The notes: generated by a model not told the origin, from the sequence alone. 64,000 nucleotides of DNA from Chitinophagaceae bacterium BSSC1 (GCA_002256435.1 NKJC01000006.1:223775-287774), one strand, 5' to 3'; numbered from the stretch's first letter, positions 44,354 through 54,154 are shown. Numbers and translations are program-made.

Positions 44354-46216
44354 TTATTTTAATACTGGCAGTGAAATAGTAGAAGCATTGTGGAAGATTT
44401 TAATGGTGGCTTTTTTAAAGTCTTCATTCTTTGCTTCATAGATATTCATAAACTGTTGTGGGTTGCGGTCTACAATGGGGAACCAAGTACTTTGAATTTG
44501 GATCATCATTCTATGACCCTTTTTAAATGTGTGTGCCACATCGGGTAATTCAAATTTTACTTTAGTGGGTTTGTTTACTTCAAAAGGAACTGGTTTTTCA
44601 AAGCTATTGCGATACTTGCCTCGCATGATCTCTCCTCTTACCAGCATTTGATATCCGCCCATTAAATAGTTGGATCCTGATTCATATTCAAAATCGTCTG
44701 GGAACACGTCTACCAACTTTACTACAAAATCTGCATCTGTACCTGATAAGGCCACCATTAGGTCGGCGACTATCGGCCCAGCCAGTGTTAAGTCATTTTC
44801 TAGTATGGGTGTTTGATACACCAATACATCCGTTCTACGTGCAGCAAAACGCTGGTCATCATTCATGTATTCCCTATAATGCCTATTGGGTTTGGATTTC
44901 ATGAGATAGACGTCTGAGATATAGGCCACGGGTTTGGCAGGATCACTCACATATTGGTCAAAACTACTAATGGCTGAACTAGCTCCTGCTTTTGCAAAAG
45001 TCCCGTTCTTACCCAATGCCCATTTTTCCATTTTCAAATTGTCAATAGGCCAACTTGCAAACTGCCTCCACTCATTGGCACCACTAAAAAAGATATTGGC
45101 TTCTTTAATCTGATCAATGCTACCCTTGTTTTTCAAATAGTAATTGAAGAAAGGCAGCTCTATATTTTTACCATACCATTCGCTGGTATTAGAACCCCAT
45201 TGTACATTACCCAATTTGGTGCCATCGTTCAGACCCCACTGTCCATGGTGCCAGGGCCCCATGACAATTTTATTGTTATTCTTAGCTTTGGTTTCAATGG
45301 CTTTGTACAAATTCCATGCGCCGTAACAGTCTTCCGCGTCAAACAAACCACCTACAATCAGTGTGGCAATATTGGGGCTGATCACAGATACATTTTTGCG
45401 TGCATTGCGATCCTGCCAAAATTGGTCATAATTGGGATGTGCCATCAGGTCTTTCCAAAACTGAATACTATCGCCCATTAATTTGGTAAAATTAGAAACC
45501 GCACCAGTTTTTAAATAGAATTCAAAATTGTCTTCAATAGGAAATTTAAACCCAGTTGGCCCTACTGTGGTGGGCTTGGGTCTTGGCTTACCAAATCCTG
45601 AGTAGAAGGCAAAACCATCAGCCAACATAAAGGCGCCATTGTGGTGAAAATCATCGCCCAAGAACCATTCGGTTACAGGTGCTTGAGGGCTTACTGCTTT
45701 AAGTGCGGGGTGATTGCTATGCGCAGCAAGTGTGGCATAGAATCCAGGATAGGATGTACCAAACACACCCACGTTGCCATTATTACTAGGAATGTTTTTT
45801 ACCAACCAGTCAATGGCGTCATAGCTATCGGTGGCTTCGTCCGTTTCATTGCCCTTTTTATTGGGATTAAAGGGCCGCACGTCTTCAAACTTGCCCTCAC
45901 TCATCCAACGGCCTCTCACGTCTTGAATCACGTAGATATAGCCTTCCTGAAAGAAAGCTTTGCGCGGGCCATTCCAAATTTTTGTAAATATATTCTCTCC
46001 ATAAGGCGTACAGGAATAAGGCGTTCTTGTAAGAATAATGGGATGCTTCTCCGCATTATTCTTTGGTGCGTAGACGGTAGTGAAAAGTTTGATTCCATCT
46101 CGCATGGGAATTAAGTATTCCTTCTTTGTATAGTTATTGACTACCCAGGCTGAGTCAGCTATTTGGGCAAAAGCAAAGATAGGTGCGAGCAATAAGATGA
46201 TTAGGCCTCTTTTCAT
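44354..46216 (-). CDS. CocE/NonD-family secreted alpha/beta hydrolase
   Basis: This is a protein of about 620 residues. The ATG at 46216 (MKRGLIILLL) starts a signal peptide ending at AFAQ, so it is preferred over 46285. The catalytic core has VQDVRGRW, the nucleophile elbow GVFGTSYPG (Ser), and the C-terminal jelly-roll domain typical of X-Pro dipeptidyl-peptidase/cocaine-esterase-like enzymes (LRGEIMRGKYRNSF-like segment, then KVKFELPDVAHTFKKGHRM). It probably cleaves acyl or acyl-amino substrates in the periplasm. It lies 85 bases after the LytTR regulator on the same strand. Confidence 0.88.
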   Translation of the reverse strand: MKRGLIILLLAPIFAFAQIADSAWVVNNYTKKEYLIPMRDGIKLFTTVYAPKNNAEKHPIILTRTPYSCTPYGENIFTKIWNGPRKAFFQEGYIYVIQDVRGRWMSEGKFEDVRPFNPNKKGNETDEATDSYDAIDWLVKNIPSNNGNVGVFGTSYPGFYATLAAHSNHPALKAVSPQAPVTEWFLGDDFHHNGAFMLADGFAFYSGFGKPRPKPTTVGPTGFKFPIEDNFEFYLKTGAVSNFTKLMGDSIQFWKDLMAHPNYDQFWQDRNARKNVSVISPNIATLIVGGLFDAEDCYGAWNLYKAIETKAKNNNKIVMGPWHHGQWGLNDGTKLGNVQWGSNTSEWYGKNIELPFFNYYLKNKGSIDQIKEANIFFSGANEWRQFASWPIDNLKMEKWALGKNGTFAKAGASSAISSFDQYVSDPAKPVAYISDVYLMKSKPNRHYREYMNDDQRFAARRTDVLVYQTPILENDLTLAGPIVADLMVALSGTDADFVVKLVDVFPDDFEYESGSNYLMGGYQMLVRGEIMRGKYRNSFEKPVPFEVNKPTKVKFELPDVAHTFKKGHRMMIQIQSTWFPIVDRNPQQFMNIYEAKNEDFKKATIKIFHNASTISLPVLK

Positions 46217-46301
46217 GTAATGATATTGAGGTTCTAATCTACGAAATAGCGGGGAAAAATAGGATATTATTGATGGATACCCCAAGTTGCTTCTTGTCTA
46301 A

Positions 46302-47057
46302 TTAATGGTCTAACCATTTTTTAAACTCAGCTACTCTTTCCCTACTTACAATCTGGGCATCTCCTTCTATTTTGCTAGCACTAATTGACAACCGGCTGTT
46401 AAAATGGGTTTTTACTTTTTCTATTGCTTGAATATGGATAATGATTTGCCTATTGATTCTAAAGAAATCTTGTGGTAACAACAATTGTTCCAATTGGTCT
46501 AGTGTATAATCAATGATGTATTTTTTTCCCTTATTGGTTACTAGGAATGACAACCCTTCTTTGGTTTCAAAATGATGTATTTCACTTGTTTGAACCGTAT
46601 CAATGATTTCACCTTGCTTTACCAAAAATCGACTCTTGTATTGTTCGGTCAATTTTTTATAACTGTTAGCAAATGATTCAATTAATTGCTTACTAGCAGA
46701 TTGCTGTTGCTTATTGTATTTATCCAAAGCAAACTGAACGTCTTGAAGGGCAATTGGCTTTAATAAATAATCAATACTATTTTGTTTGAAAGCCTGAATG
46801 GCATAATTGTCATAAGCGGTGGTGAAAATAATAGGAGAATCTATGTTTATCTGCTGAAACACAGAAAAGCTATTGCCATCGGCCAAATGAATATCCATGA
46901 AAATCAAATCACATTGTAATCCCTCTTCAAAGTGCTTAACAGTAGCTTTAACGGTGTCCATGAATTGAATAATCTCAATGCTGTTGTCTACTTTTTTTAA
47001 GAGCATGGCCAAATGCTCCGCAGACAATTTTTCGTCCTCAATGATGACTACTTTCAT
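46302..47057 (-). CDS. LytTR-type response regulator
   Basis: This is a 251-residue regulator with a receiver domain (acidic residues 7-8, phospho-acceptor Asp55 in FMDIHL, Lys100 in LLKP) and a C-terminal LytTR DNA-binding domain (FLVKQGEIIDT, then FFRINRQIIIHIQAI, then SIEKV-like strands). It overlaps the kinase gene upstream by four bases (ATGA), the classic arrangement of a LytS/LytR pair. LytTR regulators bind paired direct repeats upstream of target promoters; candidates include the TonB-receptor cluster just upstream. That assignment is inference. Confidence 0.93.
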   Translation of the reverse strand: MKVVIIEDEKLSAEHLAMLLKKVDNSIEIIQFMDTVKATVKHFEEGLQCDLIFMDIHLADGNSFSVFQQINIDSPIIFTTAYDNYAIQAFKQNSIDYLLKPIALQDVQFALDKYNKQQQSASKQLIESFANSYKKLTEQYKSRFLVKQGEIIDTVQTSEIHHFETKEGLSFLVTNKGKKYIIDYTLDQLEQLLLPQDFFRINRQIIIHIQAIEKVKTHFNSRLSISASKIEGDAQIVSRERVAEFKKWLDH

Positions 47058-48064
47058 TCTTGAATCATTAGGGGTAAAACAACTTTGAAAATTTTGCCAT
47101 CATTGACTATTTCCGGTTTTTTTTCTGCAAAATAAGCATATCTAGAAGCAATATTTTTTAGTCCGGTTTTGGTGCTTGTCACTTTATCAGACCTCAATTG
47201 AATATTATTCTCAATAACCAAAACATGATCATGGGTATAAATTTTTACCATTAACGGATTGGCAAGAGATGCTTCGTTGTGCTGAATGGTGTTCTCTACC
47301 AACATTTGCAAACACATTGGAGGCAAAAAGCTATTTTTATCTTCATCAGCAATATTAATAGAGAAATCTACTGCTGTTTCAAACCTGATTTTCAATAGAT
47401 AGGTATAATGCTGTAGAAAGGCCAATTCATCTGCTAAACTTACCAGTTCTGCATTTTTGTTGTCCAACACATACCTATACACTTTGGATAGTTCATTGAT
47501 AAAGTTGACTGCTTTATCCTGATTTTGATAGACCAAGGAAGAGAGTACACTTAAATTATTGAATAAAAAATGTGGGTTGATTTGATTTTTGAGATTTTGT
47601 AATTGAGCTTCGGCGCTCTGGGTCTTGTATTTTTCAACTTCCAATAAACTGTTTTTCCAAGACTTGAAAAAATCAAACCCAACATAAATAGCAATAAAGG
47701 CAAGTGCAAAAAAGATTGCCGGAAAAAAAATCTCCCTCATTTTCCTATCTACAAGAACACCATCTCCAAATCTAATTTGGTGCAAGGTATACATTAATAG
47801 AAATAGGGTAAGCGCAGTAAATAACATAAACGCTATTGCTTGTGCCATCAACCTTTTTTGAGGAAAATCTATCCAACTATATTTTTTATTCAACCAATGA
47901 TCAATTTGCTTATTGCCTTCCCATAAAAAAACAATGACAATAGAAATAAGGAATAAATCAGGACCTATTAGGTCTTCAATCCTAAGAAAAATCAGTTTAA
48001 ATAGCAAAGCAATAACCAATGCTATTAGCAACTTTATAAAAAATAGATAGGCAACACGTTTCAT
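47054..48064 (-). CDS. LytS-like sensor histidine kinase
   Basis: This is a 336-residue inner-membrane kinase with four helices in the first 135 residues and a short coil, then the His_kinase domain with LKNQINPHFLFNNLSVLSSL (phospho-accepting His in NPHF) and a C-terminal ATPase domain with LQMLVENTIQHNEA and KTGLKNIASRY. It lacks a separate HisKA domain, as usual for this class. It is co-translated with the LytTR regulator and lies nine bases after the polysaccharide deacetylase gene, so it may be part of a larger transcript. Confidence 0.92.
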   Translation of the reverse strand: MKRVAYLFFIKLLIALVIALLFKLIFLRIEDLIGPDLFLISIVIVFLWEGNKQIDHWLNKKYSWIDFPQKRLMAQAIAFMLFTALTLFLLMYTLHQIRFGDGVLVDRKMREIFFPAIFFALAFIAIYVGFDFFKSWKNSLLEVEKYKTQSAEAQLQNLKNQINPHFLFNNLSVLSSLVYQNQDKAVNFINELSKVYRYVLDNKNAELVSLADELAFLQHYTYLLKIRFETAVDFSINIADEDKNSFLPPMCLQMLVENTIQHNEASLANPLMVKIYTHDHVLVIENNIQLRSDKVTSTKTGLKNIASRYAYFAEKKPEIVNDGKIFKVVLPLMIQE

Positions 48065-48073
48065 AAGATGGAG

Positions 48074-49000
48074 TTACAAATGAATGGTTTTTCCAGACAT
48101 GACACTATACTGTTTGCCGCTCTTTTTAAAATAGACTGTGGATGCACTAGGATTAAAGACCATCTGCTTATCCACCGAAAATTGTAATTGTTGGAAGGCT
48201 TTGAGATAATCTACCAAATCAATATGAGTGGTATAATGTACACTAGATTGTTTGGCCAATGATTGAAAGGTCTTTTCTGTTTCTTCCCATTTAGCTTTAT
48301 CATTAGCCATTTCCCAACTATGCCCCCAAAGGTCAAATAATGCCAAATCTTTGGTGTTGATAAACTCGTGGACTAATTGATAAAAACGGGCTAATTCTTT
48401 TTTGTCATTCTCTGGATTGTTAGGTTCCCAAAAAGCTTTGGCAAATTGGTGTACCGTTGGATGCCATTTTAGAAAATTATCGGGAATCTGAAAGGCATAG
48501 GTATCATTCACTGTTCTAGCATATTCAATGCCAAGTCCCTTGATTACATCTACCACTGTGTCATTATGATTCCCAAAGGGATAGGCCATTCCCCTAACAG
48601 GGTAACCCATTAATCGCTCTAATTCCTTTCTGTCTTCAACTACTTCATAAACTATATCTATTTTAGACAAGCGTGTTAGAGGGGGGTGATTTGCAGAATG
48701 AACAGAAACCTCATGCCCTATGAAAAGCGCTTTGATTTCTGATCTGTTCAAATACCCTTCCGAACCCAACTTATTAGAATTTAAATGAAATGTGCCTTTA
48801 AGTGCATATTTATTCATCAGCTGAACCAATTGGCGGTCTTCTGTTCTACCATCGTCATAGCTAAGAATCAGGGCCTTAGATTTTCCTTCAGGGAATAGTA
48901 GTTCAATGATTTCTCCAGTTTTTGCTTTTTCAGGGTTGATTTGAGCCAATGCCTTATTACAAAGACCTGCAAAAATTAGAACAACAAGTATACGCTTCAT
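48074..49000 (-). CDS. Secreted polysaccharide deacetylase (NodB homology)
   Basis: This is a protein of about 308 residues; the ATG at 49000 (MKRILVVLIF) gives a signal peptide ending near ALAQ. The NodB metal site is visible: LSYDDGRTED (Asp pair), VSVHSANHP (HxxxH) and GMAYPFGNHN. It should remove acetyl or N-acyl groups from a polysaccharide in the periplasm or outside. It stands between a small membrane protein and the LytS kinase in a same-strand series. The substrate cannot be told from the sequence. Confidence 0.88.
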   Translation of the reverse strand: MKRILVVLIFAGLCNKALAQINPEKAKTGEIIELLFPEGKSKALILSYDDGRTEDRQLVQLMNKYALKGTFHLNSNKLGSEGYLNRSEIKALFIGHEVSVHSANHPPLTRLSKIDIVYEVVEDRKELERLMGYPVRGMAYPFGNHNDTVVDVIKGLGIEYARTVNDTYAFQIPDNFLKWHPTVHQFAKAFWEPNNPENDKKELARFYQLVHEFINTKDLALFDLWGHSWEMANDKAKWEETEKTFQSLAKQSSVHYTTHIDLVDYLKAFQQLQFSVDKQMVFNPSASTVYFKKSGKQYSVMSGKTIHL

Positions 49001-49024
49001 ACACATTTAATTATAGTCTTAAAT

Positions 49025-49651
49025 CTAGGTATTAAAGTAAAGTTTTGGAAACAGTTTTCTTTTCCTGTTTATAATTACAGCTGCTATTGAAGCAGAAAGA
49101 ATTAAAACACCAATTACAAGCAATATAAATGTTGTATTGGGTGAAGCATCCTCCACAACTGACCAACTATTATTTTCAAGTTGCAGTTTTACTTCATAAT
49201 TATTGACATTGTTTAAAAGATATTGTTTCTGAGGCAATGCATTTAAGGTTAGAATTAGCTCACAGAGACTCACTGGCATATCTTTAAACAAGGTATTTTT
49301 TACATCAATGGAACTGATTTTTTTAGGCACATTGGATAATTCAGCAAACAAAGTGGTTTCATGCCCCAATATCACTTTGGGGTTGATGAGTTTAATGTTC
49401 TCATTGTTTATGACCACATTACAATTTTTTTGAAAATGCTTGATCACTAATAATTGAAACTCCTCAGGACTTTTATATGCGTTCTTACCAAACAAATAAT
49501 CAATCTCACCTTCAAATGCTGTAATAGAACTTTTTACCACTAGTAAATACTTACCATTCTGTTCATAGATCATCAGGTTTGATAAATCTGGTTGATGGGC
49601 TTGAACAATGTTTGCGCTTAGCAATAAAAAGACAAGAACAAATGACTTCAT
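49025..49651 (-). CDS. Secreted single-anchor protein of unknown family
   Basis: This 208-residue protein has an N-terminal signal peptide ending at VQAHQ and a C-terminal membrane helix (about residues 176-195) followed by the basic tail NRKRKLFPK, so the middle faces the periplasm. The middle has several short beta-strand-like segments and one Cys (VSLCELILTL). It resembles in layout the small anchored proteins that accompany YHYH genes, but I cannot name the family. It lies 14 bases after the YHYH gene and 24 bases before the deacetylase start. Confidence 0.65.
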   Translation of the reverse strand: MKSFVLVFLLLSANIVQAHQPDLSNLMIYEQNGKYLLVVKSSITAFEGEIDYLFGKNAYKSPEEFQLLVIKHFQKNCNVVINNENIKLINPKVILGHETTLFAELSNVPKKISSIDVKNTLFKDMPVSLCELILTLNALPQKQYLLNNVNNYEVKLQLENNSWSVVEDASPNTTFILLVIGVLILSASIAAVIINRKRKLFPKLYFNT

Positions 49652-49665
49652 GATGCTTAGTTGAA

Positions 49666-50634
49666 TTAGTTAGCGTATGCTCCAGCCAAACTATTAATGA
49701 AATTATTTGCTCCAGCTTTGTCTACATGGTAGTGATAACCTCTAACGGTATCAGAATGTCCCCTACTGGCATCTAGATCAGTATATTCTGTTCCTGCAGC
49801 ACTCAATCTTTCATACATGCCAAATCCATCTAAAGCATAACCTATCATAGCAGCATGACCATCAGTTTGAGTAATTTTCTTAGACACACCCATAGCAGCA
49901 TGATAGTGATATCCAGCACCCATATTAATATGCCCACCAGCATCATCAAATGGAGCTAATGTATAAGCAGCTAAAATTATATTTGCAGGTGCAGGAGCAT
50001 CAAACACCACACCATTAAATGCAATACCTCTAATGGAAGGCCCAGATGACATTGGGCCGCCACCAAAACTAATTGGAGAGGTTAACTTGATAGGGGTAAC
50101 TGGAATATAAATAGTTTTAGTTAGGGTAGATACATAAGATGGCAGACATTCTACACAATAGTTTTTATATGCTGCTCCAACATTGGGGTTAGCCGCAGCC
50201 TGACAATCGGCTTCTGTAAGTGTTTTGGTAATAGCGCCTGTGCTAGTATTGTACATTTGCCAAGTAGTATTTTTGTAAAATGTTGCTAGGTTTTTAACAA
50301 AGGCTCCATCAACATCATATACATTACCTCCGTCTAACCAAATGCCTCCTTTTGATTTATCATCACTAATATTGGAAGGACACCAAGGGCCCATGGAATG
50401 GTCTGCTGGGGTGCTTTTTGAAACAATTTTATAACAATCAACCGTTGACCCATTAGAGAGAGTACGTGATACAATACTAATGGGTTCGGATAATCCGGCA
50501 GTTATAAAATTGGCAGACTCCACTTTAACAACCAATGCAGTGGTGTCAATTATTTGATCTTTTTTACCGCAAGAAGCCAGCAAGATTAAACAAAAGACTA
50601 AAAAATTTAATTGAACAATTTTTGACAGTTTCAT
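49666..50634 (-). CDS. YHYH-domain lipoprotein
   Basis: This is a 322-residue lipoprotein with a signal peptide ending in LILLASCGKK (lipobox LASC). The C-terminal half holds the repeated GYHYHAAMG and GYHYHVD motifs that give the YHYH family its name, plus GHAAMIGYALDGFGMYE. The His-rich strands suggest metal or small-molecule binding; the family's role is not known. It follows the TonB-dependent receptor by 61 bases on the same strand, which suggests the two form an uptake or surface complex. Confidence 0.88.
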   Translation of the reverse strand: MKLSKIVQLNFLVFCLILLASCGKKDQIIDTTALVVKVESANFITAGLSEPISIVSRTLSNGSTVDCYKIVSKSTPADHSMGPWCPSNISDDKSKGGIWLDGGNVYDVDGAFVKNLATFYKNTTWQMYNTSTGAITKTLTEADCQAAANPNVGAAYKNYCVECLPSYVSTLTKTIYIPVTPIKLTSPISFGGGPMSSGPSIRGIAFNGVVFDAPAPANIILAAYTLAPFDDAGGHINMGAGYHYHAAMGVSKKITQTDGHAAMIGYALDGFGMYERLSAAGTEYTDLDASRGHSDTVRGYHYHVDKAGANNFINSLAGAYAN

Positions 50635-50695
50635 ATAGGATATATTTTATGGTGATCAATACGGGTTTAGACGATTAAATAAATAAAACCCTTTG

Positions 50696-53044
50696 CTAGA
50701 ATTGCATTTTATATACCAGGTTTGGAAAAAAGCCTAATTGGTAGGTTGTACTAATGCTTTGGTTTCTATCGTCATAAGACTGAGAGAATACATTTTTATG
50801 ATTTGTTACATTCTGTAAATCCAAAGAGATGGTCTGAGAGAATCTTTTTTTGCTGCTATTCAACGTATAACCAGCTTTCAAGTCAATTCTATAGTAATTA
50901 TCGTAATTACTTGAATATACATTGGTAGACAATTGTTCCCTACCAGTAGCATTTGAAGCAGCAAGATCAATGGGGGTATAAGCCCTACCACCTGCGTTGG
51001 TGAATTTAAAATCAACAGAAAATTTATTCCTTTTTCCTGTTCCAATTTTCCATTCCTTTCCCGCCAATAAGTTAAACACATATCTCCCGTTAAATGCAGT
51101 GTTCCTTTCTATCCCATCGCTGGCCGTATATTTTGAACTATATAATGAAGAAGTAAATAATCCATAATAGCCCTTTGAGAAAAACTTTTCAATAGTCAAT
51201 TCAATACCATAATTTTTACCCGTACCCTTATTGGTTAAACTATCTTGTAAATCTGTTTTAAAAGTAGACCCCGTATTGAGCATGGAATAAGTACTAGAAT
51301 AGTTTGTGACTGGTACATTGTATATTGATTGATAATACAATTCTGTTTTAATGCGCCAATCACTGGCCGGTTGAATATTATAGCCCAATACAAAATGGTG
51401 GCTTTTGGTAAAATCAAGATTCAAATTATTGTAGACCGTTTTACCAGCCGTATTGATGGATTGTAGAAAATAGACATTAATCGGTTGCATTTGCGCATGC
51501 AATCCATATCCAAAATTGAAACTGCTTTTGTTGTTAATGGAATAGATTATTCCAAGTCTAGGTTCTACTGCAGTTGAACTATTTAGGGCTAAATATTGGG
51601 TGTGTATGCCAGCATTCATGGTCCATTTTTCACTCAAATTGTACTTTAGATGGGCAAAGGCCTGGGCTAGATTAGTAGAACTATTATAATCCCATACTTG
51701 TTTGTAAGACTGGCTAATATTTTCCTTGGTTTTATAAAATAAATCCAAGCCAATGATTTCATCTTGAATCCCAGCTTTTACAAATAGTCTGGAAGAAATT
51801 TTGGAGTTATAAGTAGTACTAAAATTGATGCCTGTTTTTGCTACGTTACTAACTTCTTTGATAAAACTGGTTGATGATGGTCTATCAGAACCATAGCCTG
51901 TTTGGTCAGTACTGGAATAATTAAGACCAATGGTAGAACTAATGAAAGATTTTTTATTGATTTGTTTAAAATGGTTTAACCCAAGAATGCCAATCTTACT
52001 AGCAAAATCAACCTGATTCCCATTTCCATATAAAGTGCTAGAACTACCTCCGCTAATATTGATGGTGCTAGTAGCTAAGATTCCAAACAAGGAAAACTTA
52101 CCCAATTTACTGGTGCCACTATTTAATTTAAATGATAGATCCTGGTAAGAAGGTGTAGATGTTGTGCCAATATTCACTCCCAATGTTTGTGCAACGCCTG
52201 CCAAAGCATACCTATACCCTACAAGATATGAGGCATCGCTTTTTTTGCTAAAAGGGCCTTCGGTAGTGGCTTCTAATCCAGTAATCACCCCTACTTGCAA
52301 AGTGGTTTCTCTTTTTTTGTTATTCCCATTTCTGAATCCCAAGTCAAAAACACCAGCTGTAGCATTGCCATATTCTGCAGGAAAAGCAGAAGTAAAGAAA
52401 TCCGAGCTTTTTAATAGATTGGTGTTTAATGCACTCACGGCGCCACCAGTGGTACCAACAGAAGCAAAGTGATTGGGATTGGTCACATTCATGCCATCTA
52501 TTCTCCATAACACTCCAACGGGCGAATTACCCCTGATCACAATATCATTTCTACTATCGTCTGGGGCACTTACGCCAGCAAAATTGGCTACCAATCGAGC
52601 CGGGTCTGATCTTCCACCTGCGTATCGGTTTACCTCTTCCATGGAAAAAGACCTAGCGCTTACACTGGCCAATTTATTAATGGTGCCAGCTTTGTTGCTG
52701 GATGTTACTACTACTTCTTTTAATTGATTAAAGGTTTCTTCCAAGGCTATATCCAATATCACTTCTTTACCTGAGGTTACCACTACATTGGGAATAGTCA
52801 TGGTTTTATAACCTGCGCAAGTAATACTAATGTCATATCTATCAGGTGGAAGATTGGGAATGCTGTATTTTCCAAGGCTATCAGAATTGGCAGCTTTTTG
52901 CAAGGCAATAACTTGCAGACTTGCACCTACTAAGGGTGTTTGTGATAATTTGTCGGTAACGGTACCGCGAATGTTTTGTGTGTTTTTTTGTGCAAAAGAT
53001 GCACTACATATCAAAACTGTGATAACCAGAAAATACTTGCCCAT
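50696..53044 (-). CDS. TonB-dependent outer-membrane receptor with carboxypeptidase-like domain
   Basis: This is a receptor of about 782 residues. The ATG at 53044 is chosen over a TTG at 53056. The signal peptide ends at SFAQ. A carboxypeptidase-regulatory-like domain follows (IRGTVTDKLSQTPLVGASLQV), then the plug (ARLVANFAGVSAPDDSRNDIVIRGNSPVGVLWRIDG) and a 22-strand barrel ending in Phe. There is no SusD partner, so it is not a classic Sus-type glycan porter. It leads a series with the YHYH lipoprotein, a small anchored protein, the deacetylase and LytS/LytTR. The imported compound is unknown; a metal complex or oligosaccharide is possible. Confidence 0.9.
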   Translation of the reverse strand: MGKYFLVITVLICSASFAQKNTQNIRGTVTDKLSQTPLVGASLQVIALQKAANSDSLGKYSIPNLPPDRYDISITCAGYKTMTIPNVVVTSGKEVILDIALEETFNQLKEVVVTSSNKAGTINKLASVSARSFSMEEVNRYAGGRSDPARLVANFAGVSAPDDSRNDIVIRGNSPVGVLWRIDGMNVTNPNHFASVGTTGGAVSALNTNLLKSSDFFTSAFPAEYGNATAGVFDLGFRNGNNKKRETTLQVGVITGLEATTEGPFSKKSDASYLVGYRYALAGVAQTLGVNIGTTSTPSYQDLSFKLNSGTSKLGKFSLFGILATSTINISGGSSSTLYGNGNQVDFASKIGILGLNHFKQINKKSFISSTIGLNYSSTDQTGYGSDRPSSTSFIKEVSNVAKTGINFSTTYNSKISSRLFVKAGIQDEIIGLDLFYKTKENISQSYKQVWDYNSSTNLAQAFAHLKYNLSEKWTMNAGIHTQYLALNSSTAVEPRLGIIYSINNKSSFNFGYGLHAQMQPINVYFLQSINTAGKTVYNNLNLDFTKSHHFVLGYNIQPASDWRIKTELYYQSIYNVPVTNYSSTYSMLNTGSTFKTDLQDSLTNKGTGKNYGIELTIEKFFSKGYYGLFTSSLYSSKYTASDGIERNTAFNGRYVFNLLAGKEWKIGTGKRNKFSVDFKFTNAGGRAYTPIDLAASNATGREQLSTNVYSSNYDNYYRIDLKAGYTLNSSKKRFSQTISLDLQNVTNHKNVFSQSYDDRNQSISTTYQLGFFPNLVYKMQF

Positions 53045-53170
53045 TGTTCCATTCAATTGATTGGGCGCAAAATACTGGCAGTACTTTGGACGGACTGGGC
53101 TAAACTAGTTGAGTTGTTGAAATTGTTGGTTGAGTTGTGAGCCATAGATTTTTTGGAATACCATTTGAAT

Positions 53171-53560
53171 CTATAATCTCACCAACACCCCTTTTCTTTT
53201 GACAATGCTTTGATAGTCCCACTGAATGGTTCTGGATTTTTTTAGACATCGCTTTAGCGTAGTTGGCTTAACCTCACTTGCTTGGTTGTAAAAGATGGAT
53301 GCGTCTTTGAATTTGCCGCCTAGTATGTTGAGGGCATCTTCTTCAAAATCAGCGCCGCTCCAGAACATCAGACGGATGCCTCGTTTCTCTTTGCTGTATC
53401 CTACTATGGGGTTGCCATTGATAAACCAAACTGGGTGGCCGTGCCAGATCTTGCTTTCTGCTTCTTTGAGTTCGGTGTCTATCAAAGAAACCAATAGGTT
53501 GCAGATATCTTGGTCTGTGGAAGTTTGAGTGGCGTTGTAGGTTTGAATGGTGGGATGCAT
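53171..53560 (-). CDS. DUF1801-like protein
   Basis: This is a cytoplasmic protein of about 129 residues. The ATG at 53560 (MHPTIQTYNA) is chosen because the longer frame overlaps ParE. The pattern DTELKEAESKIWHGHPVWFINGNPIVGYSKEKRG, with a later FYNQASEV, fits the DUF1801 fold. It follows ParE by ten bases and may be carried with the toxin-antitoxin genes. Its role is unknown. Confidence 0.75.
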   Translation of the reverse strand: MHPTIQTYNATQTSTDQDICNLLVSLIDTELKEAESKIWHGHPVWFINGNPIVGYSKEKRGIRLMFWSGADFEEDALNILGGKFKDASIFYNQASEVKPTTLKRCLKKSRTIQWDYQSIVKRKGVLVRL

Positions 53561-53570
53561 AGGTATTAGA

Positions 53571-53873
53571 TTAATCAACTAGTCTATTAGGAATATCCAT
53601 TTGTGTATGTAGTATCCTAATAACATCAAGTTCCGTATCAGAAATAATATAAAAAATCAAATGGGAATTGACTTTAAAAAATCTATATCCTTTTCTTAAA
53701 TGTTCCGCAGACTTTCCAGCAGTTGGATTTTCACAAAGAAATTCAAAGGCGTCAATTAGATCATTGTAATACTTATCTGCCTGGCGTAAAGACCAAGTAT
53801 CAATTGTATAATTCCAGATAGATTCTAAATCAATGCTGGCTTGTTCCCGGATAAAAAATCGAAGTTTTTTCAT
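53571..53873 (-). CDS. parE: ParE/RelE-type toxin
   Basis: This is a 100-residue toxin of the ParE/RelE superfamily: MKKLRFFIREQASIDLESIWNYTIDTW at the start, GKSAEHLRKGYRFFKVNSHLIFYI in the middle and RILHTQMD at the end, all in family order. Its start overlaps the ParD stop by four bases, giving coupled translation as usual in parDE. ParE toxins often block gyrase; RelE-type ones cut mRNA, and the sequence does not settle which. Confidence 0.93.
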   Translation of the reverse strand: MKKLRFFIREQASIDLESIWNYTIDTWSLRQADKYYNDLIDAFEFLCENPTAGKSAEHLRKGYRFFKVNSHLIFYIISDTELDVIRILHTQMDIPNRLVD

Positions 53874-54112
53874 TTTCTACGTTCATGTAATTTTTTGAGA
53901 TGGGCTTTGGGGTCAAAGTTTTCTACCCTTGGGCTTTTCTCTCCAATTACAAGCGCCTTAACTAACAATTTCTTTTTCTCTTCCTCTTCTTCCAACATTC
54001 TTAATGCTGAACGTATTACTTCACTAGCCGAATTGTACTTTCCAGAAGACACCTCCTTTGAAATAAATTCGTCATAATGTTCACCCAATAATATTGAAGT
54101 GTTTCTTGCCAT
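53870..54112 (-). CDS. parD: ParD-type antitoxin
   Basis: This is an antitoxin of about 80 residues. The ATG at 54112 (MARNTSILLGEHYDEF) is preferred over 54127. A ribbon-helix-helix fold is shown by the N-terminal SILLGEHYDEFI and YNSASEVIRSALRMLEEEE; the charged C-terminal tail binds the toxin. A perfect palindrome lies 20 bases upstream and is likely its own operator, so the pair is probably autoregulated. Confidence 0.93.
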   Translation of the reverse strand: MARNTSILLGEHYDEFISKEVSSGKYNSASEVIRSALRMLEEEEEKKKLLVKALVIGEKSPRVENFDPKAHLKKLHERRK

Positions 54113-54131
54113 AAAATTGAATTTCAAACTA

Positions 54132-54154
54132 AATATACCAATTCTTGGTATATT
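54132..54154. promoter_or_regulatory. Palindromic operator upstream of parD
   Basis: AATATACCAA (54132-54141) and TTGGTATATT (54145-54154) are exact reverse complements with a three-base spacer. They lie 20 bases upstream of the ParD start, as expected for an autoregulatory ribbon-helix-helix antitoxin site. Confidence 0.7.

Noticed and set aside
45641..46114. 157-codon plus-strand frame opposite the CocE-like hydrolase
   Set aside because: The hydrolase frame has clear motifs on the minus strand; this one is antisense with Cys/His-rich nonsense composition.
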